A stretch of 64,000 nucleotides of DNA from an uncultured Acidobacteriota bacterium (lineage in GTDB: Bacteria > Acidobacteriota > Terriglobia > Terriglobales > Acidobacteriaceae), in NCBI GenBank assembly GCA_903873705.1, contig CAIQPK010000002.1, positions 1 through 64,000 on the forward strand, in the 5' to 3' direction. Shown piece by piece: positions 6,025 through 15,588 of this stretch. A model generated the notes under the pieces. The model was not told the DNA's origin, made no database searches, and worked only from the letters and a program-made list of their open reading frames with translations. Made by a program: the position numbers and the translations under genes. Position 1 is the stretch's first letter. Every line of letters starts with the position of its first letter.

Positions 6025-8430
6025 CTACTCCTCATCCTCCACCCCATCCGAAGGCCCGCCATTCGCATTGATCAGCTTCTGCGTCTGGTCATAAGGCATC
6101 GTCTGATACTCATGCGGCGGCACTTCCCCCGCCAGGTACCGCACAAAATAATCCCACCGCCGCCGCATCATGTACTGCGACGCCTCCGCGTACCCATGGT
6201 GCACATTCGGAATCATGATCAGGTCGAAATCCTTGTTCGCCTTGATCAGCGCATCCACCACCAGCAGCGTATTGTTCGGCGGAACGTTGTCGTCCATCGT
6301 CCCATGCGCCAGCAGCAGGTGCCCCTTCAGCTTGCTCGCCCAGTTCTGGTTCGCCTGCGCATCGTAGTTGCTTTTGCCATCCGCAACCTTCTCCAGCCCG
6401 CCCCACTTCTCATCCCAGTCGTCTTCATACATGCGAGCATCGTGGTTGCCGCTCTCTGAAATCCCCACCTTGAAGAAGTCCGGGTAGTGGAACATCGCCG
6501 AAGCCGTAGCCTCGCCGCCACCCGAGTGCCCCCAAACACCAACGCGCTCCATGTCGATCCAGCTATTCTCCGCACCCAGCTGCTTGATAGCCGCCACCTG
6601 GTCAGGAATCGTTCCATCGCCCAGCTTCTCCGGCGCAGCATACGTATCGTGGAAGCTCTTCGACCGCCACGGAGTCCCCATGCCATCCACGCAGATCACA
6701 ATGAAACCCAAATCCGCCAGCGACTGGTTATCCCGCGTAGCCGTCGTAAAATTCCGCGTCGGGCAAGACCCCTCCTGCGGCCCCGGATACACGTTGTCCA
6801 CCAGCGGATATTTCTTCGCCGCATCGAAATTCGTGGGCTTCCACATAAACCCATACAGCTCCGTCTTGCCGTCCCTCGCCTTCACCGTAATCGACACCGG
6901 CGGCTTCCATCCCTTCGCCCGCAGCGCCGCATCGTCTTCCTTCGCCAGCGTAGCCAGCACCTTGCCCGTGTTGTCGCGCACTACCGCCACCGCAGGCGTC
7001 TGCTTGGTCGAGTACACATCCACAAACGTGCCGCCATCCGGCGCAGGCGTGATCACATGGTTCGCCGCTTCAGGCGTCAACAGCTGCTGACCCTTCCCAT
7101 CAAACCCCACGCGATAGTAGTGATCGAAGTAAGGATCAACACCCTTCTCCTTCCCATCAGCCAGGAAGTAAATCACGCGTTCCTTCGCATCCACATGCAA
7201 CACCTGCGTCACCGGCCCATCGCCATGCGTTATCGCGTTCTTCACCTTCCCGGTCGTCAGGTCATACAGGTAAAGCTGTCCCCAGTTATCCCGCTCCGAG
7301 TACCAGATGAACTCATTCGACTCCGGCAGATACTTCCAATTGATCCGCCCCTGTCCCGACTCGTAATACGTCGGCACATGCTCGTGATAAATCTCCTTCA
7401 CCTCGCCCGTCGCCACATCGGCCACCCGCAACCACGCGTCTTTGTGGTCCCGCGAGCTCGACACAAACGCCAGCTTCGTTCCATCGTTCGAAAACTGAAC
7501 ATCATCCCATCCCGACCCACCCCGGCAGCTCACGTCATCGCAGATCGTGCTGCGGTGCTGGTCCGGCGGCATCTTCAGCCGCGTCACCCTCGCGCTCGCA
7601 ACGTCAATGACGACGCGCTCGATCGTCGTCACATCCTGGTCGCCCACCAGAGGATACTTCCACGCCTCCAGCTTCGGATGACGATTCGTCACTGGCACCA
7701 GGTACAGCTCACCCGTCTTCCGCTGGTCCTGCTGATAAGTCGCAATCGTCTTCGAGTCCGCCGACCACAACACAATCGGCGCATCCGAGTGCGTCCACCC
7801 CGCGTTGTCAGTCGCATACCCATAATCCTTCACGCCGTCGGTCGTCAGTTGCTTGTCTTCATTCGTAGCAACCACGTGCACCCACAAATTGTTATCGCGA
7901 ATAAACGCCGCATACTGCCCGTTCGGCGACGTATCCGCCGGCCCCCGCCGCCTTCCTCCCGGAGCCCCCGCACCACGCCGCCGCGCTCCGCCACCATCCG
8001 GAGCCTCACACCGATCGCCGCCCACATTGCAGTGAAACCGCCCCGCGGCCGTGCCCACGGTAAAGCCCTTCTCATCCGGCACAAAGCTGTTGATGCCCAG
8101 GTGCTTCGCCTCAAACGCACGCTTCGACGCCTCCACCAGTGCCGCACCCAGCTTCGCATTGTCGAACGCCGCAGCTACCTTGCCCGTCTTCGGGTCCACC
8201 ACCTTGTACACCACTTCCCCATCCGCCGGATCGCGGAAGAACACGCGCCCATCCGCCAGGTACTGCACCCCACCCACCGTGTGCTGCACCAACGGATTGG
8301 CGTTGTAGTTCATCCACCGCTCGGCGCGCGAATAATCGTCAGCGGTCAGTACCCGCGGCGCCTGCGCGCCAACACCAAGAGCAGAACAGACAGAAACAGC
8401 AAGAGCAACCTGCAAACCACGGAAAGACAT
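6025..8430 (-). CDS. S9 family prolyl oligopeptidase (DPP IV-like), secreted
   Basis: 801 residues with a Sec signal peptide (LQVALAVSVCSALGVGAQA), so exported to the periplasm or beyond. The middle is a beta-propeller of the DPPIV_N type with repeated WSADSKTIA / FSNDGTKLAFVS blades, and the last 250 residues are the alpha/beta-hydrolase. The nucleophile is Ser 636 in GHSGG, the acid is in HGTMDDN (about 713-714) and the His is in NVHHGY (about 744), so the triad is complete. It would remove dipeptides, typically X-Pro, from peptides, fitting a protein-scavenging lifestyle. An Ala/Gly/Arg-rich linker near 145-160 (RRRGAGAPGGRRRG) is a low-complexity insertion. Family-level assignment is firm; exact specificity is inferred. 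Confidence 0.9.
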   Translation of the reverse strand: MSFRGLQVALAVSVCSALGVGAQAPRVLTADDYSRAERWMNYNANPLVQHTVGGVQYLADGRVFFRDPADGEVVYKVVDPKTGKVAAAFDNAKLGAALVEASKRAFEAKHLGINSFVPDEKGFTVGTAAGRFHCNVGGDRCEAPDGGGARRRGAGAPGGRRRGPADTSPNGQYAAFIRDNNLWVHVVATNEDKQLTTDGVKDYGYATDNAGWTHSDAPIVLWSADSKTIATYQQDQRKTGELYLVPVTNRHPKLEAWKYPLVGDQDVTTIERVVIDVASARVTRLKMPPDQHRSTICDDVSCRGGSGWDDVQFSNDGTKLAFVSSSRDHKDAWLRVADVATGEVKEIYHEHVPTYYESGQGRINWKYLPESNEFIWYSERDNWGQLYLYDLTTGKVKNAITHGDGPVTQVLHVDAKERVIYFLADGKEKGVDPYFDHYYRVGFDGKGQQLLTPEAANHVITPAPDGGTFVDVYSTKQTPAVAVVRDNTGKVLATLAKEDDAALRAKGWKPPVSITVKARDGKTELYGFMWKPTNFDAAKKYPLVDNVYPGPQEGSCPTRNFTTATRDNQSLADLGFIVICVDGMGTPWRSKSFHDTYAAPEKLGDGTIPDQVAAIKQLGAENSWIDMERVGVWGHSGGGEATASAMFHYPDFFKVGISESGNHDARMYEDDWDEKWGGLEKVADGKSNYDAQANQNWASKLKGHLLLAHGTMDDNVPPNNTLLVVDALIKANKDFDLIMIPNVHHGYAEASQYMMRRRWDYFVRYLAGEVPPHEYQTMPYDQTQKLINANGGPSDGVEDEE

Positions 8431-8505
8431 GTTCGCCTCGAATCAATGAAAATCGCAAAGTGAAGTGCTGTACTAGAGAATACGGCGAAACAGCCTATGA
8501 AGACG

Positions 8506-9936
8506 CTATATTTCGGTCTCGCCGTGGTCTTCGGGAACCGGTTTCAGCCGCCGTAGCCGCTGCAAAACCTTCTCCGGCCGCAGCGACTGCGGATAAGCAA
8601 ACATCGCCAGCATAAACCCGCCCCACGTATCCTCGGCCACCCGTAGCGACGTCGGCAGCACGTACACATTCATAATCAGGTCGCTCAATACCAGCGACGC
8701 CGCAGCCGCCAGCAGTCCATAGCGGCTCGCAGCAAAGTACGTCGCCACCATTGTCACGCCCGTGCCCACGATGTACCACGCCGCCAGCACCTGGTGCCGG
8801 TTGATCGCCTGCAGCAGCGTCGAGCTTGTCGACCAGCCCGCATAGAAAAACACGCTCACCATCAGCACGAACAGCAGCCCCGGGCTCGGCGGCAGCTTAT
8901 GCAGCGTAAAGTGCGTCAACGCCCACGGCCCCACCGTCATCATCAGCGCGATCACCGCCACCGCCACCAGCGCAGCCAGCTGGCACGCCCGGCGATGCAG
9001 CACCCGCACCAGCCCGATATTGCCTGCCCCATACGCAATGCTCATCTCCGGCCAGAACGTCTGGTTCACCAGCTGCACCATCTGTAGCGCCGCCCGAGAC
9101 ACCGTTCGCGCCGTCGTAAACACCACCACCGCCACCGGCCCCAGCGCGTAGCTCACCGCCAGCACTGACCCCTGCAGATTGAACGCGTTCCCAATCGGAA
9201 ACGCCATGAACGCAACCGCCGGCGCAGCCAGCCGCCGGATTTCGTCCCAGCTCGCATGTCTCCATCCGAACTCAATCCACGGCACATCCCTTCGCGCCAT
9301 CACGCCAAAAACGATCGTCCCCACAACGTTCGCCGCGCCAAACGTAATCGCCGCGCCGCGCGGCCCTCCGCCCAGCGTCACTGGCACAATCATCGCCGTA
9401 AACGCACAAAGCGAAATGATGCTTTTCACAAACGTTCCATACGGATAGCGCCCCACGCACGTATAAGCCGCTCCCAGCAGCTGCTCCAGCTGCGAAAACA
9501 ACACCGCCGTCCCCAGCGCAAACAGTATCCAGCGCACATCATGGTCCGTCATCCCGCCCGAGAGATGCCCGCCAATCAGCCGTCGCCATCCCGCCGCAGG
9601 CAGCACAAACAGCACCGTAGCCAGCAGCAACACCACGCCGGTGCACACCAGGGAAATCAGCCACCAGCAACTCTGGAAAACCCGCAGCGCCGCCGCCTGG
9701 TCGCCGCGCCCCATCAGCATCGTCATCTCGTTGGCGGCCACATTGCCAAAGCCAACGCTGGAAAAGCTCAGATAAGAAGGGATGGCATTGATCGTCAACC
9801 ACTCGCCATAAAGCGGTATGTTCCAGAAGTGCAGAAACACCGGAACCTGCACCAGCTGAATCAAGATACCCGCAAGCCGGCTCACCCAGTTCGAAAGAAA
9901 CCCGAGTGTCATCCGCTTGCGAACTGCGTTATTCAT
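8506..9936 (-). CDS. Oligosaccharide flippase / polysaccharide biosynthesis membrane protein
   Basis: 476 residues with about twelve to fourteen hydrophobic helices and short charged loops. The N-terminus (GFLSNWVSRLAGILIQLVQV) and the following FLHFWNIPLYGEWLTINAIP resemble the Wzx-like polysaccharide flippase family of the MOP superfamily, which move lipid-linked sugars across the inner membrane. No glycosyltransferase genes adjoin it, so its substrate cannot be guessed from context. The start ATG at 9936 precedes a basic NNAVRKRM leader. The C-terminus has a cytoplasmic tail rich in Arg/Lys (RPEKVLQRLRRLK). A MATE-type drug exporter is less likely given the sequence. Confidence 0.75.
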   Translation of the reverse strand: MNNAVRKRMTLGFLSNWVSRLAGILIQLVQVPVFLHFWNIPLYGEWLTINAIPSYLSFSSVGFGNVAANEMTMLMGRGDQAAALRVFQSCWWLISLVCTGVVLLLATVLFVLPAAGWRRLIGGHLSGGMTDHDVRWILFALGTAVLFSQLEQLLGAAYTCVGRYPYGTFVKSIISLCAFTAMIVPVTLGGGPRGAAITFGAANVVGTIVFGVMARRDVPWIEFGWRHASWDEIRRLAAPAVAFMAFPIGNAFNLQGSVLAVSYALGPVAVVVFTTARTVSRAALQMVQLVNQTFWPEMSIAYGAGNIGLVRVLHRRACQLAALVAVAVIALMMTVGPWALTHFTLHKLPPSPGLLFVLMVSVFFYAGWSTSSTLLQAINRHQVLAAWYIVGTGVTMVATYFAASRYGLLAAAASLVLSDLIMNVYVLPTSLRVAEDTWGGFMLAMFAYPQSLRPEKVLQRLRRLKPVPEDHGETEI

Positions 9937-10031
9937 GACACCGCCCGAACAGGAATCAGCACACTCAATTTTCGCATGGCCTCTGCGCTCAGCTTAGCGC
10001 GGCGTCAAAGCGCCAACGGCGCGCTCTTTAC

Positions 10032-10088
10032 CAGCCTGGGGCGAAGCTCCAGGTTTGGGCCCCGAAGACGACAAAGGGCTGAAAGCCC
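10032..10088. repeat. REP-like double hairpin downstream of dnaG
   Basis: CCTGGGGC-GAA-GCTCCAGG (10035-10053, one mismatch) and GGGCT-GAA-AGCCC (10075-10087, perfect). Both hairpins share the GGCT/AGCC core of the pair at 4990-5050 but in the opposite orientation. They lie between dnaG and the flippase gene, both on the minus strand. Confidence 0.5.
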
Positions 10089-10163
10089 GTCCCATTCCCC
10101 CGACGGCAATCCGGGCGCGCATCATGCGGCATGAGCGGGCCGCCACAAATCCAGCCGGACAAC

Positions 10164-11945
10164 CTACAACTCCCGCAGCGACCGATCCACCGCCATCTTC
10201 TCCACCATCAACGTCCGCAGCGCCTCTGGATCACCGCCCCGGTCCGCCGCCGCTATCAGCCCCCGCAGCGACCCCTGCCGCCGCTCCAGACTCCGCCGAT
10301 GCAGCGTCGTCAACGCGTCCCGCACCTGCACCACCAGCGCATCGCGAGAGTCATCCCCTGGCTCATGCAGTGCCATCGCCAGCAGCGTCCGCGAGTGCCC
10401 ATCACCCGCCGCCTCCATCGGATTATCCGGAGCCGAAGCATTCGCCAGCGTCTCCATCAACCCCGCCGTTGCCAGCCCCGCATACCACTCCGGATGCATG
10501 CCCAGCTCCGCCGCCGCCAGCTCCCGCGCCGGATCCACATCCGGCAACACCAGCGCCCGCAGCAACACGCGCTCCAGCTCGCTAAGCTGAGTAGCTTGCG
10601 GCGCCCGCACACTCTCCAGCCGCTGCGCCGCCGCCTGCCGCAGCTCCTGCTGCATCAGCGCCGAGTCGATCCCCAGTTGCTGCGCCGCGTTCTTCGCAAA
10701 CTCATCCCGCATCAGCGCATTTGGAATCCGCCGAATATGCGGCAGCAGAAAATTTAGCGCCCTTACCTTCGCCTCCGGTGTCTGCCCCGGATGCAACACC
10801 CGCGCCCGCTCAATCAGATAATCCGCATGACGCTTCGCCCCGCGCACCGCAGCCGAGTACGCCGCCACCCCGTTTTCACGTATAAACCGGTCCGGATCGA
10901 GCCCACCCTCCAGCGTCATCACCCGAACTTCAAAATCTTCCTCACTCAACAGCGCCAGTGACTTCTCCGCCGCATTCGCTCCTGCCGTGTCCGGATCGAA
11001 ATTCAAAATCACGCGCTTGGTAAACCGCCCCAGCAACCGCACCTGCGCCTCGGTAAACGCCGTCCCGCTCGTCGCCAGCACATTATGAATCCCGGCCGTG
11101 TACACCGAGATGCAATCCATCTGCCCCTCAACCAGCAGCGCAAACCCCAGCTCCCGGATCGCCGCCTTCGCCTTATCCAGGTTGAACAGCACATTGCCCT
11201 TCGTATACAGCAGCGTCTCAGGCGAGTTCAGATACTTCGGCCCCGCCTTCGCATCCTGCTCAGCCGAGTCCAGCGCTCGCGCCGTAAACGCAATCGGCTT
11301 CCCCTGCTCATTCGCAATCGGAAACGTAATCCGTTTGCGAAACTTCGCATACATCGGCCCCGGAGAACCATCCTCCTGTTCCTTCCAGCTAAACAGCCCA
11401 CTCCCCCGCAACACCGCCTCACCAAAATGCTTACCCATCCGGTCGCGCATATCGTTGAAGCTCTCCGGCGCATACCCAATCCGGAACTTCGCAATCGTCT
11501 CCGCCGTCAACCCCCGCCCGGTCATATACTCCCGCGCCCGCGCGGCCTCCGGAGACTTCAGCGCCTGCTCAAAATACTGCGTCGCCGCCTCATGAATCTC
11601 CATCAACTGCCGCCGCTCGCCCGCCTCCTTCGCCTCTTCAGCCGAGTGGAACTGCCGCTGCGGCAGCGCCATCCCAATCTTCTGCGCCACCACCCGCACC
11701 GCCTCAGGAAACGTCACCGAGTCCATCTTCATCACGAACGTAAACACATCGCCCGTCTCATGGCACCCAAAGCAGTAATAGAACCGCTTCGCCACATTCA
11801 CCGAAAAACTCCCCGACTTCTCCTTATGAAACGGACACAGCCCCGTAAAGTTCTGCGCCCCAGCCTTGCGCAGCTTCACATAGTCGCCAATGATGCGAAC
11901 AATGTCAGCCTGGTCCTTCACTTGTTGAGAAAAGCTATCCGCCAT
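10164..11945 (-). CDS. dnaG: DNA primase
   Basis: 593 residues, near the usual length. Makes RNA primers for replication. The CHC2 zinc finger has Cys 37, His 40, Cys 58 and Cys 61 (LCPFHKEKSGSF ... RFYYCFGCHETG), followed by the primase catalytic core and the TOPRIM fold with EGQMD as the first acidic motif and a DPDTAG motif as the second. The C-terminal 150 residues are the diverged helicase-binding domain. The protein starts MADSFSQQVKDQADIVRIIG, a typical DnaG N-terminus, so the start is secure. No rpoD lies next to it, unlike in many bacteria. Confidence 0.96.
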   Translation of the reverse strand: MADSFSQQVKDQADIVRIIGDYVKLRKAGAQNFTGLCPFHKEKSGSFSVNVAKRFYYCFGCHETGDVFTFVMKMDSVTFPEAVRVVAQKIGMALPQRQFHSAEEAKEAGERRQLMEIHEAATQYFEQALKSPEAARAREYMTGRGLTAETIAKFRIGYAPESFNDMRDRMGKHFGEAVLRGSGLFSWKEQEDGSPGPMYAKFRKRITFPIANEQGKPIAFTARALDSAEQDAKAGPKYLNSPETLLYTKGNVLFNLDKAKAAIRELGFALLVEGQMDCISVYTAGIHNVLATSGTAFTEAQVRLLGRFTKRVILNFDPDTAGANAAEKSLALLSEEDFEVRVMTLEGGLDPDRFIRENGVAAYSAAVRGAKRHADYLIERARVLHPGQTPEAKVRALNFLLPHIRRIPNALMRDEFAKNAAQQLGIDSALMQQELRQAAAQRLESVRAPQATQLSELERVLLRALVLPDVDPARELAAAELGMHPEWYAGLATAGLMETLANASAPDNPMEAAGDGHSRTLLAMALHEPGDDSRDALVVQVRDALTTLHRRSLERRQGSLRGLIAAADRGGDPEALRTLMVEKMAVDRSLREL

Positions 11946-11985
11946 AGGAGCCTTACCAGTTTAGTCTCTCGTCATCGCCCTGAAA

Positions 11986-12060
11986 CCCTGCACAAAACCT
12001 TCGCGCCCTTGGCGTGCTTTCGTTTTTCTTACCGCCCTTTGCGTGAAACGCTTTTGCCTT
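11986..12060 (+). repeat. Dispersed intergenic element, diverged copy
   Basis: Between dnaG and the DUF1648 gene the sequence keeps the recognisable words AACCTTCGCGCCCTTGGCG, CTTTGCGTGAAACGC and a TTTTGCCTTTGCC tail, in the same orientation as the other copies, but the middle is rearranged. Confidence 0.4.
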
Positions 12061-12066
12061 TGCCTT

Positions 12067-12087
12067 ATTCACTATTCACTATTCACT
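12067..12087. repeat. Heptamer repeat (ATTCACT)3
   Basis: Three perfect ATTCACT units directly after the hexamer tail of the diverged element. The same heptamer occurs at 19745-19765, more than 7 kb away, also between genes. Confidence 0.75.
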
Positions 12088-12137
12088 CCTCCCACCCCAC
12101 CCTCCCCCGATTACAGTAGACATACAACCATCCCCCC

Positions 12138-12836
12138 ATGATCATCGACGCCCACCTCAACGAGCCCGAACCCCGCTCCGCCCCGCGCTGGCTCGCCGCC
12201 ATATTCCTCTTCGTCGCCCCGCTCGAGGCCACCTGGCTCTATCTCCGCCGCCACTGGGACGACATCCCCTACCACTTCCCCACCCACTGGAACGGCCACG
12301 GCATCGCCGACCGCTGGGCCCCGCGCACCGACGCCACCGTAGCCACCCCGCTCCTCATCGCCGCCGCCATCATTGCCATCATGATCGCTGTCGCCCTCTA
12401 TACCCTCTTCGCCCCCATGGCCAACCGCCAGCGCACCACCGACGTCGTCCTCCCCACCCTCACCGCGGTCGCCTGGTCGCTCTCCCCCGTCTTCTGCTGG
12501 ATAGCCCTGCTCCCCCTCGGCGGCACCTTCAGCATCAACCGCCTCACCCTCATCCTCACCGCCCACGTCCTCATCGTGATGGCCATCATCATCTGGATGT
12601 CCTGGCGCCTCATCCACCATCCCCGCCCCGACAGCGCCCGCCCCACCGACGACGACTCCTGGGTCGGCGGATACCTCTACTACAACCCCTACGACCCCGC
12701 CGTCATGGTCCCCAAGCGCATAGGCTGGGGCTGGACCCTCAACTTCGGCCAACCCGCCGCCTGGTGGTACATGGTCCTCACCCTCCTGGCCTCAGCCGGC
12801 ATGATCATCCTCATCTTAATGCTGGGCAGACACTAG
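12138..12836 (+). CDS. DUF1648 / DUF5808 membrane protein
   Basis: 232 residues with about five membrane helices. After the first helix comes the DUF1648 hallmark HFPTHWNGHGIADRWAP (about residues 55-71), a motif shared with SdpI-type immunity proteins. Near the C-terminus is a DUF5808-like block, YYNPYDPAVMVPKRIGWGWT followed by LNFGQP (about 180-205), and then a final helix. The combination is known from Gram-positive and acidobacterial membrane proteins of unknown function; SdpI relatives protect against membrane-active peptides or regulate gene expression. The gene stands alone, divergent from dnaG, and is followed by a copy of the dispersed element. Role unknown. Confidence 0.75.
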   Translation: MIIDAHLNEPEPRSAPRWLAAIFLFVAPLEATWLYLRRHWDDIPYHFPTHWNGHGIADRWAPRTDATVATPLLIAAAIIAIMIAVALYTLFAPMANRQRTTDVVLPTLTAVAWSLSPVFCWIALLPLGGTFSINRLTLILTAHVLIVMAIIIWMSWRLIHHPRPDSARPTDDDSWVGGYLYYNPYDPAVMVPKRIGWGWTLNFGQPAAWWYMVLTLLASAGMIILILMLGRH

Positions 12837-12859
12837 CCTGCGTTCGCCCTCGTCGTTCG

Positions 12860-12920
12860 TCTTACTTCGCGAAACTTGGCCAACTTTGCGAACATCGCGT
12901 CAAGGCCGTTGCCGTTGCCT
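12860..12920 (+). repeat. Dispersed intergenic element, copy 4
   Basis: CTTACTTCGCGAAACTTGGC, then CAACTTTGCGAACATCGCG, TCAAGGC and a GTTGCC hexamer tail. It begins 24 bases after the stop of the DUF1648 gene. The region from here to 13093 holds no gene. Confidence 0.65.
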
Positions 12921-13093
12921 GTTTTTCGCCGTCATCCTCTAAGGACCCCCGAAGTCCCCCGCACCACCCTGAAACTCTTTAAACCCACCTTCGCAACTAA
13001 GCATCTCATTTCCGTGTCTTCACAAATGACGCTTCCCGGCCCATCCACGCCGGCGCAACCCCGTCTGCACTTGTAGGAGAATAGGAGAACGCC

Positions 13094-14158
13094 ATGATCA
13101 CCCCCCGCATCATCCCGTCCGCCGCTCGCAGAACCGCCGGGATCCTGCTCATGGCCGCCACCCTCGCTCTCCCCGCCGCCCACCCGGAAGTCTTCATCTC
13201 CGTCGGCTTCGCTCCCCCCGCGCTCCCCGTCTACGCCCAGCCCATCTGCCCCGGCGACGGCTACATCTGGACCCCCGGATACTGGGCCTACGGCCCCGAA
13301 GGCTACTTCTGGGTCCCCGGAACCTGGGTCCGCCCACCCCAGATCGGCTACCTCTGGACGCCCGCCTACTGGGGCTGGGGCGGCAACGCCTACATCTTCC
13401 ACGCCGGATACTGGGGGCCTCACATAGGCTTCTACGGCGGCATCAACTACGGATTCGGCTACGGCGGCCTCGGCTACGAAGGCGGCTACTGGCGCGGCAG
13501 CACCTTCTTCTACAACCGCTCCGTCAACAACATCAACGCCGGCTACGTCCACAACGTCTACGAGCACCCGGTCATTGTCCGCAACGCCGCCTACACCCAC
13601 GTCAGCTACAACGGCGGCAACGGCGGCATCCCCTACCGCGCCTCCCCGCAGGAGCTGGCCGCCGTCCGCGAGCGCCACGTCCAGCCCACCGGCGAGCAGC
13701 TCCAGCACCAGAACTTCGCCGCCCAGAACCGCGACCAGTTCGCCAACGTCAACCGCGGCCACCCCTCCATCGCCGCCGCCCCCACCCCTTCAGCCTTCCG
13801 CTCCAACCCGGCCGTCCGCGGCGGTTTCGGCAACAACAACGGATTCAACGGCCCACAGCGCGGCAACCCAGCCGCCAACAGTGCGGCTCGGCCCATGCCC
13901 CCGCAACAAGGACGTCCCCAGTTCTACAACCAGAACCGCACTCCCAACGCCGCTCCCCGCCCGGCCTACAACCAGCCCGAGTACCGCCAGCAGATACAGC
14001 CCCAGCAACAACCCCGGCAGCCAATGCAACAGCCCGGACCCCAAATGCAACCCCGCCTCCAGATGCAGCCTCGCCCCCAAATGGAATCCCGCCCAGCCCC
14101 TGCTCCCCGCGCCGAAAACCGTCCCGCCGGCGGCGAAGGCCACCCGGGCCGCCACTAA
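13094..14158 (+). CDS. YXWGXW repeat secreted protein
   Basis: 354 residues. A signal peptide (GILLMAATLALPAAHP) is followed by a block of Trp/Tyr/Gly repeats of the YXWGXW type (GYIWTPGYWAYGPEGYFWVP, then YLWTPAYWGWGG, HAGYWG and GGYWRG, about 55-140). From residue 190 the chain becomes low-complexity: Asn-rich, then Gln/Pro/Met-rich (QPQQQPRQPMQQPGPQMQPR), ending in an Arg/Pro/Ala tail. Such proteins are common in Acidobacteria and Proteobacteria, exported and of unknown role, possibly surface-associated. GGAG motifs lie just before the ATG. It stands alone between two repeat copies. Confidence 0.82.
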   Translation: MITPRIIPSAARRTAGILLMAATLALPAAHPEVFISVGFAPPALPVYAQPICPGDGYIWTPGYWAYGPEGYFWVPGTWVRPPQIGYLWTPAYWGWGGNAYIFHAGYWGPHIGFYGGINYGFGYGGLGYEGGYWRGSTFFYNRSVNNINAGYVHNVYEHPVIVRNAAYTHVSYNGGNGGIPYRASPQELAAVRERHVQPTGEQLQHQNFAAQNRDQFANVNRGHPSIAAAPTPSAFRSNPAVRGGFGNNNGFNGPQRGNPAANSAARPMPPQQGRPQFYNQNRTPNAAPRPAYNQPEYRQQIQPQQQPRQPMQQPGPQMQPRLQMQPRPQMESRPAPAPRAENRPAGGEGHPGRH

Positions 14159-14170
14159 ACTGCGCCTCGC

Positions 14171-14230
14171 CCTGCTTTGCGAAACTTAGCCCAACTTGGC
14201 GCACGTTGCGTCAAAGCCCCTGCCCCTGCC
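14171..14230 (+). repeat. Dispersed intergenic element, copy 5
   Basis: CCTGCTTTGCGAAACTTAGC, CCAACTTGGCGCACGTTGCG, TCAAAGC and a CCCCTGCC hexamer tail. It lies between the YXWGXW gene and the convergent membrane-protein gene. Confidence 0.62.
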
Positions 14231-14233
14231 CCG

Positions 14234-14884
14234 CTAAAGAATATTCACCGCCCGAGCCGCCAGCAGTGCCACCGTCGCAAACGAAATCAACGCCTGCACC
14301 ATCATCAACCCCTTGGCCCACCGGGACATCACCGGTGAATCCGTCGGCGAAAATGCCGTACTCGCATTGAACGCCAGGAACAGGTAGTCCACAAACCCTG
14401 GACTCCACCGGTCCTCCCCCATCTCTTTCCTCACCTCCGGCGTGAGCATCATCTGCGGAAAGAGAAACGCCCCATCCGTATGCACGCCCCGCAGCTCCCG
14501 CTCCCGCGGCCCTCCCCCGTCGAGCCGCCAGTACCACGAAGCAAACACCAGAATATTCGTCACCCACAACGCCGCCGCGGAAGTCAGCAGCACCCGCGGC
14601 GACAGCGTATGCTTCGGCAGTGCCGCAATCAGCAGCCACAGCGACCACGCCAGGTCCGCCGTCACCAGCCCGTTCAGCAAATACCCCAGCCACTGGTTCA
14701 ACCGGTCATTCCCGCTATAGTGCGCCCAGACCGTCGGCACCAGCAGCACACCCACCACCACAATCAGCAGCCACCGCGGCCCCACCGACAGCGACTCCGG
14801 CAGCACCAGCCGCAACCCACCCACACCAAACAGCGCAATAACCGCCGGCCACCGCGGTTCCAGCTTATGTTCCGTCTCCGTCAT
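14234..14884 (-). CDS. Six-helix membrane protein, possibly DUF1345-like
   Basis: 216 residues with about six hydrophobic segments. Between the fourth and fifth lies a polar loop (WYWRLDGGGPRERELRGVHTD) and then FVDYLFLAFNASTAFSPTDS, which resembles the pore-loop region of DUF1345 and two-helix ion-channel proteins (YxxFxxxTxxxxSDxxP pattern). The final helix (ALISFATVALLAARAVNIL) also fits that family. This is pattern recognition only; it could be an unrelated membrane protein. The gene begins MTETEHKLEPRWP with no strong Shine-Dalgarno. Neighbours give no clue to a substrate. Confidence 0.5.
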   Translation of the reverse strand: MTETEHKLEPRWPAVIALFGVGGLRLVLPESLSVGPRWLLIVVVGVLLVPTVWAHYSGNDRLNQWLGYLLNGLVTADLAWSLWLLIAALPKHTLSPRVLLTSAAALWVTNILVFASWYWRLDGGGPRERELRGVHTDGAFLFPQMMLTPEVRKEMGEDRWSPGFVDYLFLAFNASTAFSPTDSPVMSRWAKGLMMVQALISFATVALLAARAVNIL

Positions 14885-14954
14885 CTCCCATCCATCATGA
14901 CATCGTTACGCGCGTACGTGCTCCTCCTCCCGCCGACGCCTTGCTCACATCCCG

Positions 14955-15500
14955 TCAGCAGTCACGACGAGTACGCATCAGTCGCTTCACCACCAAGGCC
15001 ATTGGAACAGTGAAAAACAGGTGCGACATCATGCCGCCGATAATCACGGCAGGATCGCTATAGTTTGGGTGGTCGTTGGAAGTAATGGAGATGGCGGCGT
15101 GCATCACGACCCAGGCCACCACGGCGTAGGGAAGCGCAGCCAGCGTGGCTTCATAACCCCGGCGGCGGAGCCACGGCCACATCATCGCAAACAAGACACC
15201 CCAGAAAATGGCAAAGCTAAAGTGGATCGAAGTCCCAAGCAGATAAGCCCACGCCCCGATTGCCTCCTGGAATCTTTTCCCAAACACCAGTCCGGTGGCG
15301 TTCGGCGGAATGCCGGACAGCGGCATCAAGTGCTGCGCTCCGACCCAAACGAGGGCTTCATAAATCCAGATGGTGATGCCGCCGGTCAAGCCGCCGATGA
15401 ACCCGACCCTGGCGATGTCTTTCGCGCCCGAAGATCCTGGCACGACGTTCGACGTTCCCATCTTCGAAGCTCCAGGCTGTGGTACCTCACTGCTGTTCAT
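14955..15500 (-). CDS. Small membrane protein, perhaps YagU-like
   Basis: 181 residues with four helices. I start at the ATG at 15500 because AAGGAG lies eight bases upstream; the frame is open to 15668 but those residues overlap the region before the MFS gene and look non-coding. The arrangement (GFIGGLTGGITIWIYEALVW, then a loop, IHFSFAIFWGVLFAMMW, ALPYAVVAWVVMHAAISI and HLFFTVPMALVV) recalls the YagU/DUF1440 family of inner-membrane proteins, one of which supports acid survival in E. coli. The similarity is weak and is an impression rather than a domain hit. It ends in a basic tail (RLMRTRRDC). Confidence 0.5.
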   Translation of the reverse strand: MNSSEVPQPGASKMGTSNVVPGSSGAKDIARVGFIGGLTGGITIWIYEALVWVGAQHLMPLSGIPPNATGLVFGKRFQEAIGAWAYLLGTSIHFSFAIFWGVLFAMMWPWLRRRGYEATLAALPYAVVAWVVMHAAISITSNDHPNYSDPAVIIGGMMSHLFFTVPMALVVKRLMRTRRDC

Positions 15501-15588
15501 GATCCTGCTCCTTTCCACCGCAATCCCGTCTAAGGTTTCCCGCACGCGCCTATGGCCCGTTCTGTCATCCGGCCACCCAACCCAGGTG

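Noticed and set aside
6487-8463. Long plus-strand frame opposite the S9 peptidase
   Set aside because: It is a shadow of the GC-rich peptidase gene: Arg/His/Pro-rich translation, no family pattern, and the minus strand has all catalytic motifs.
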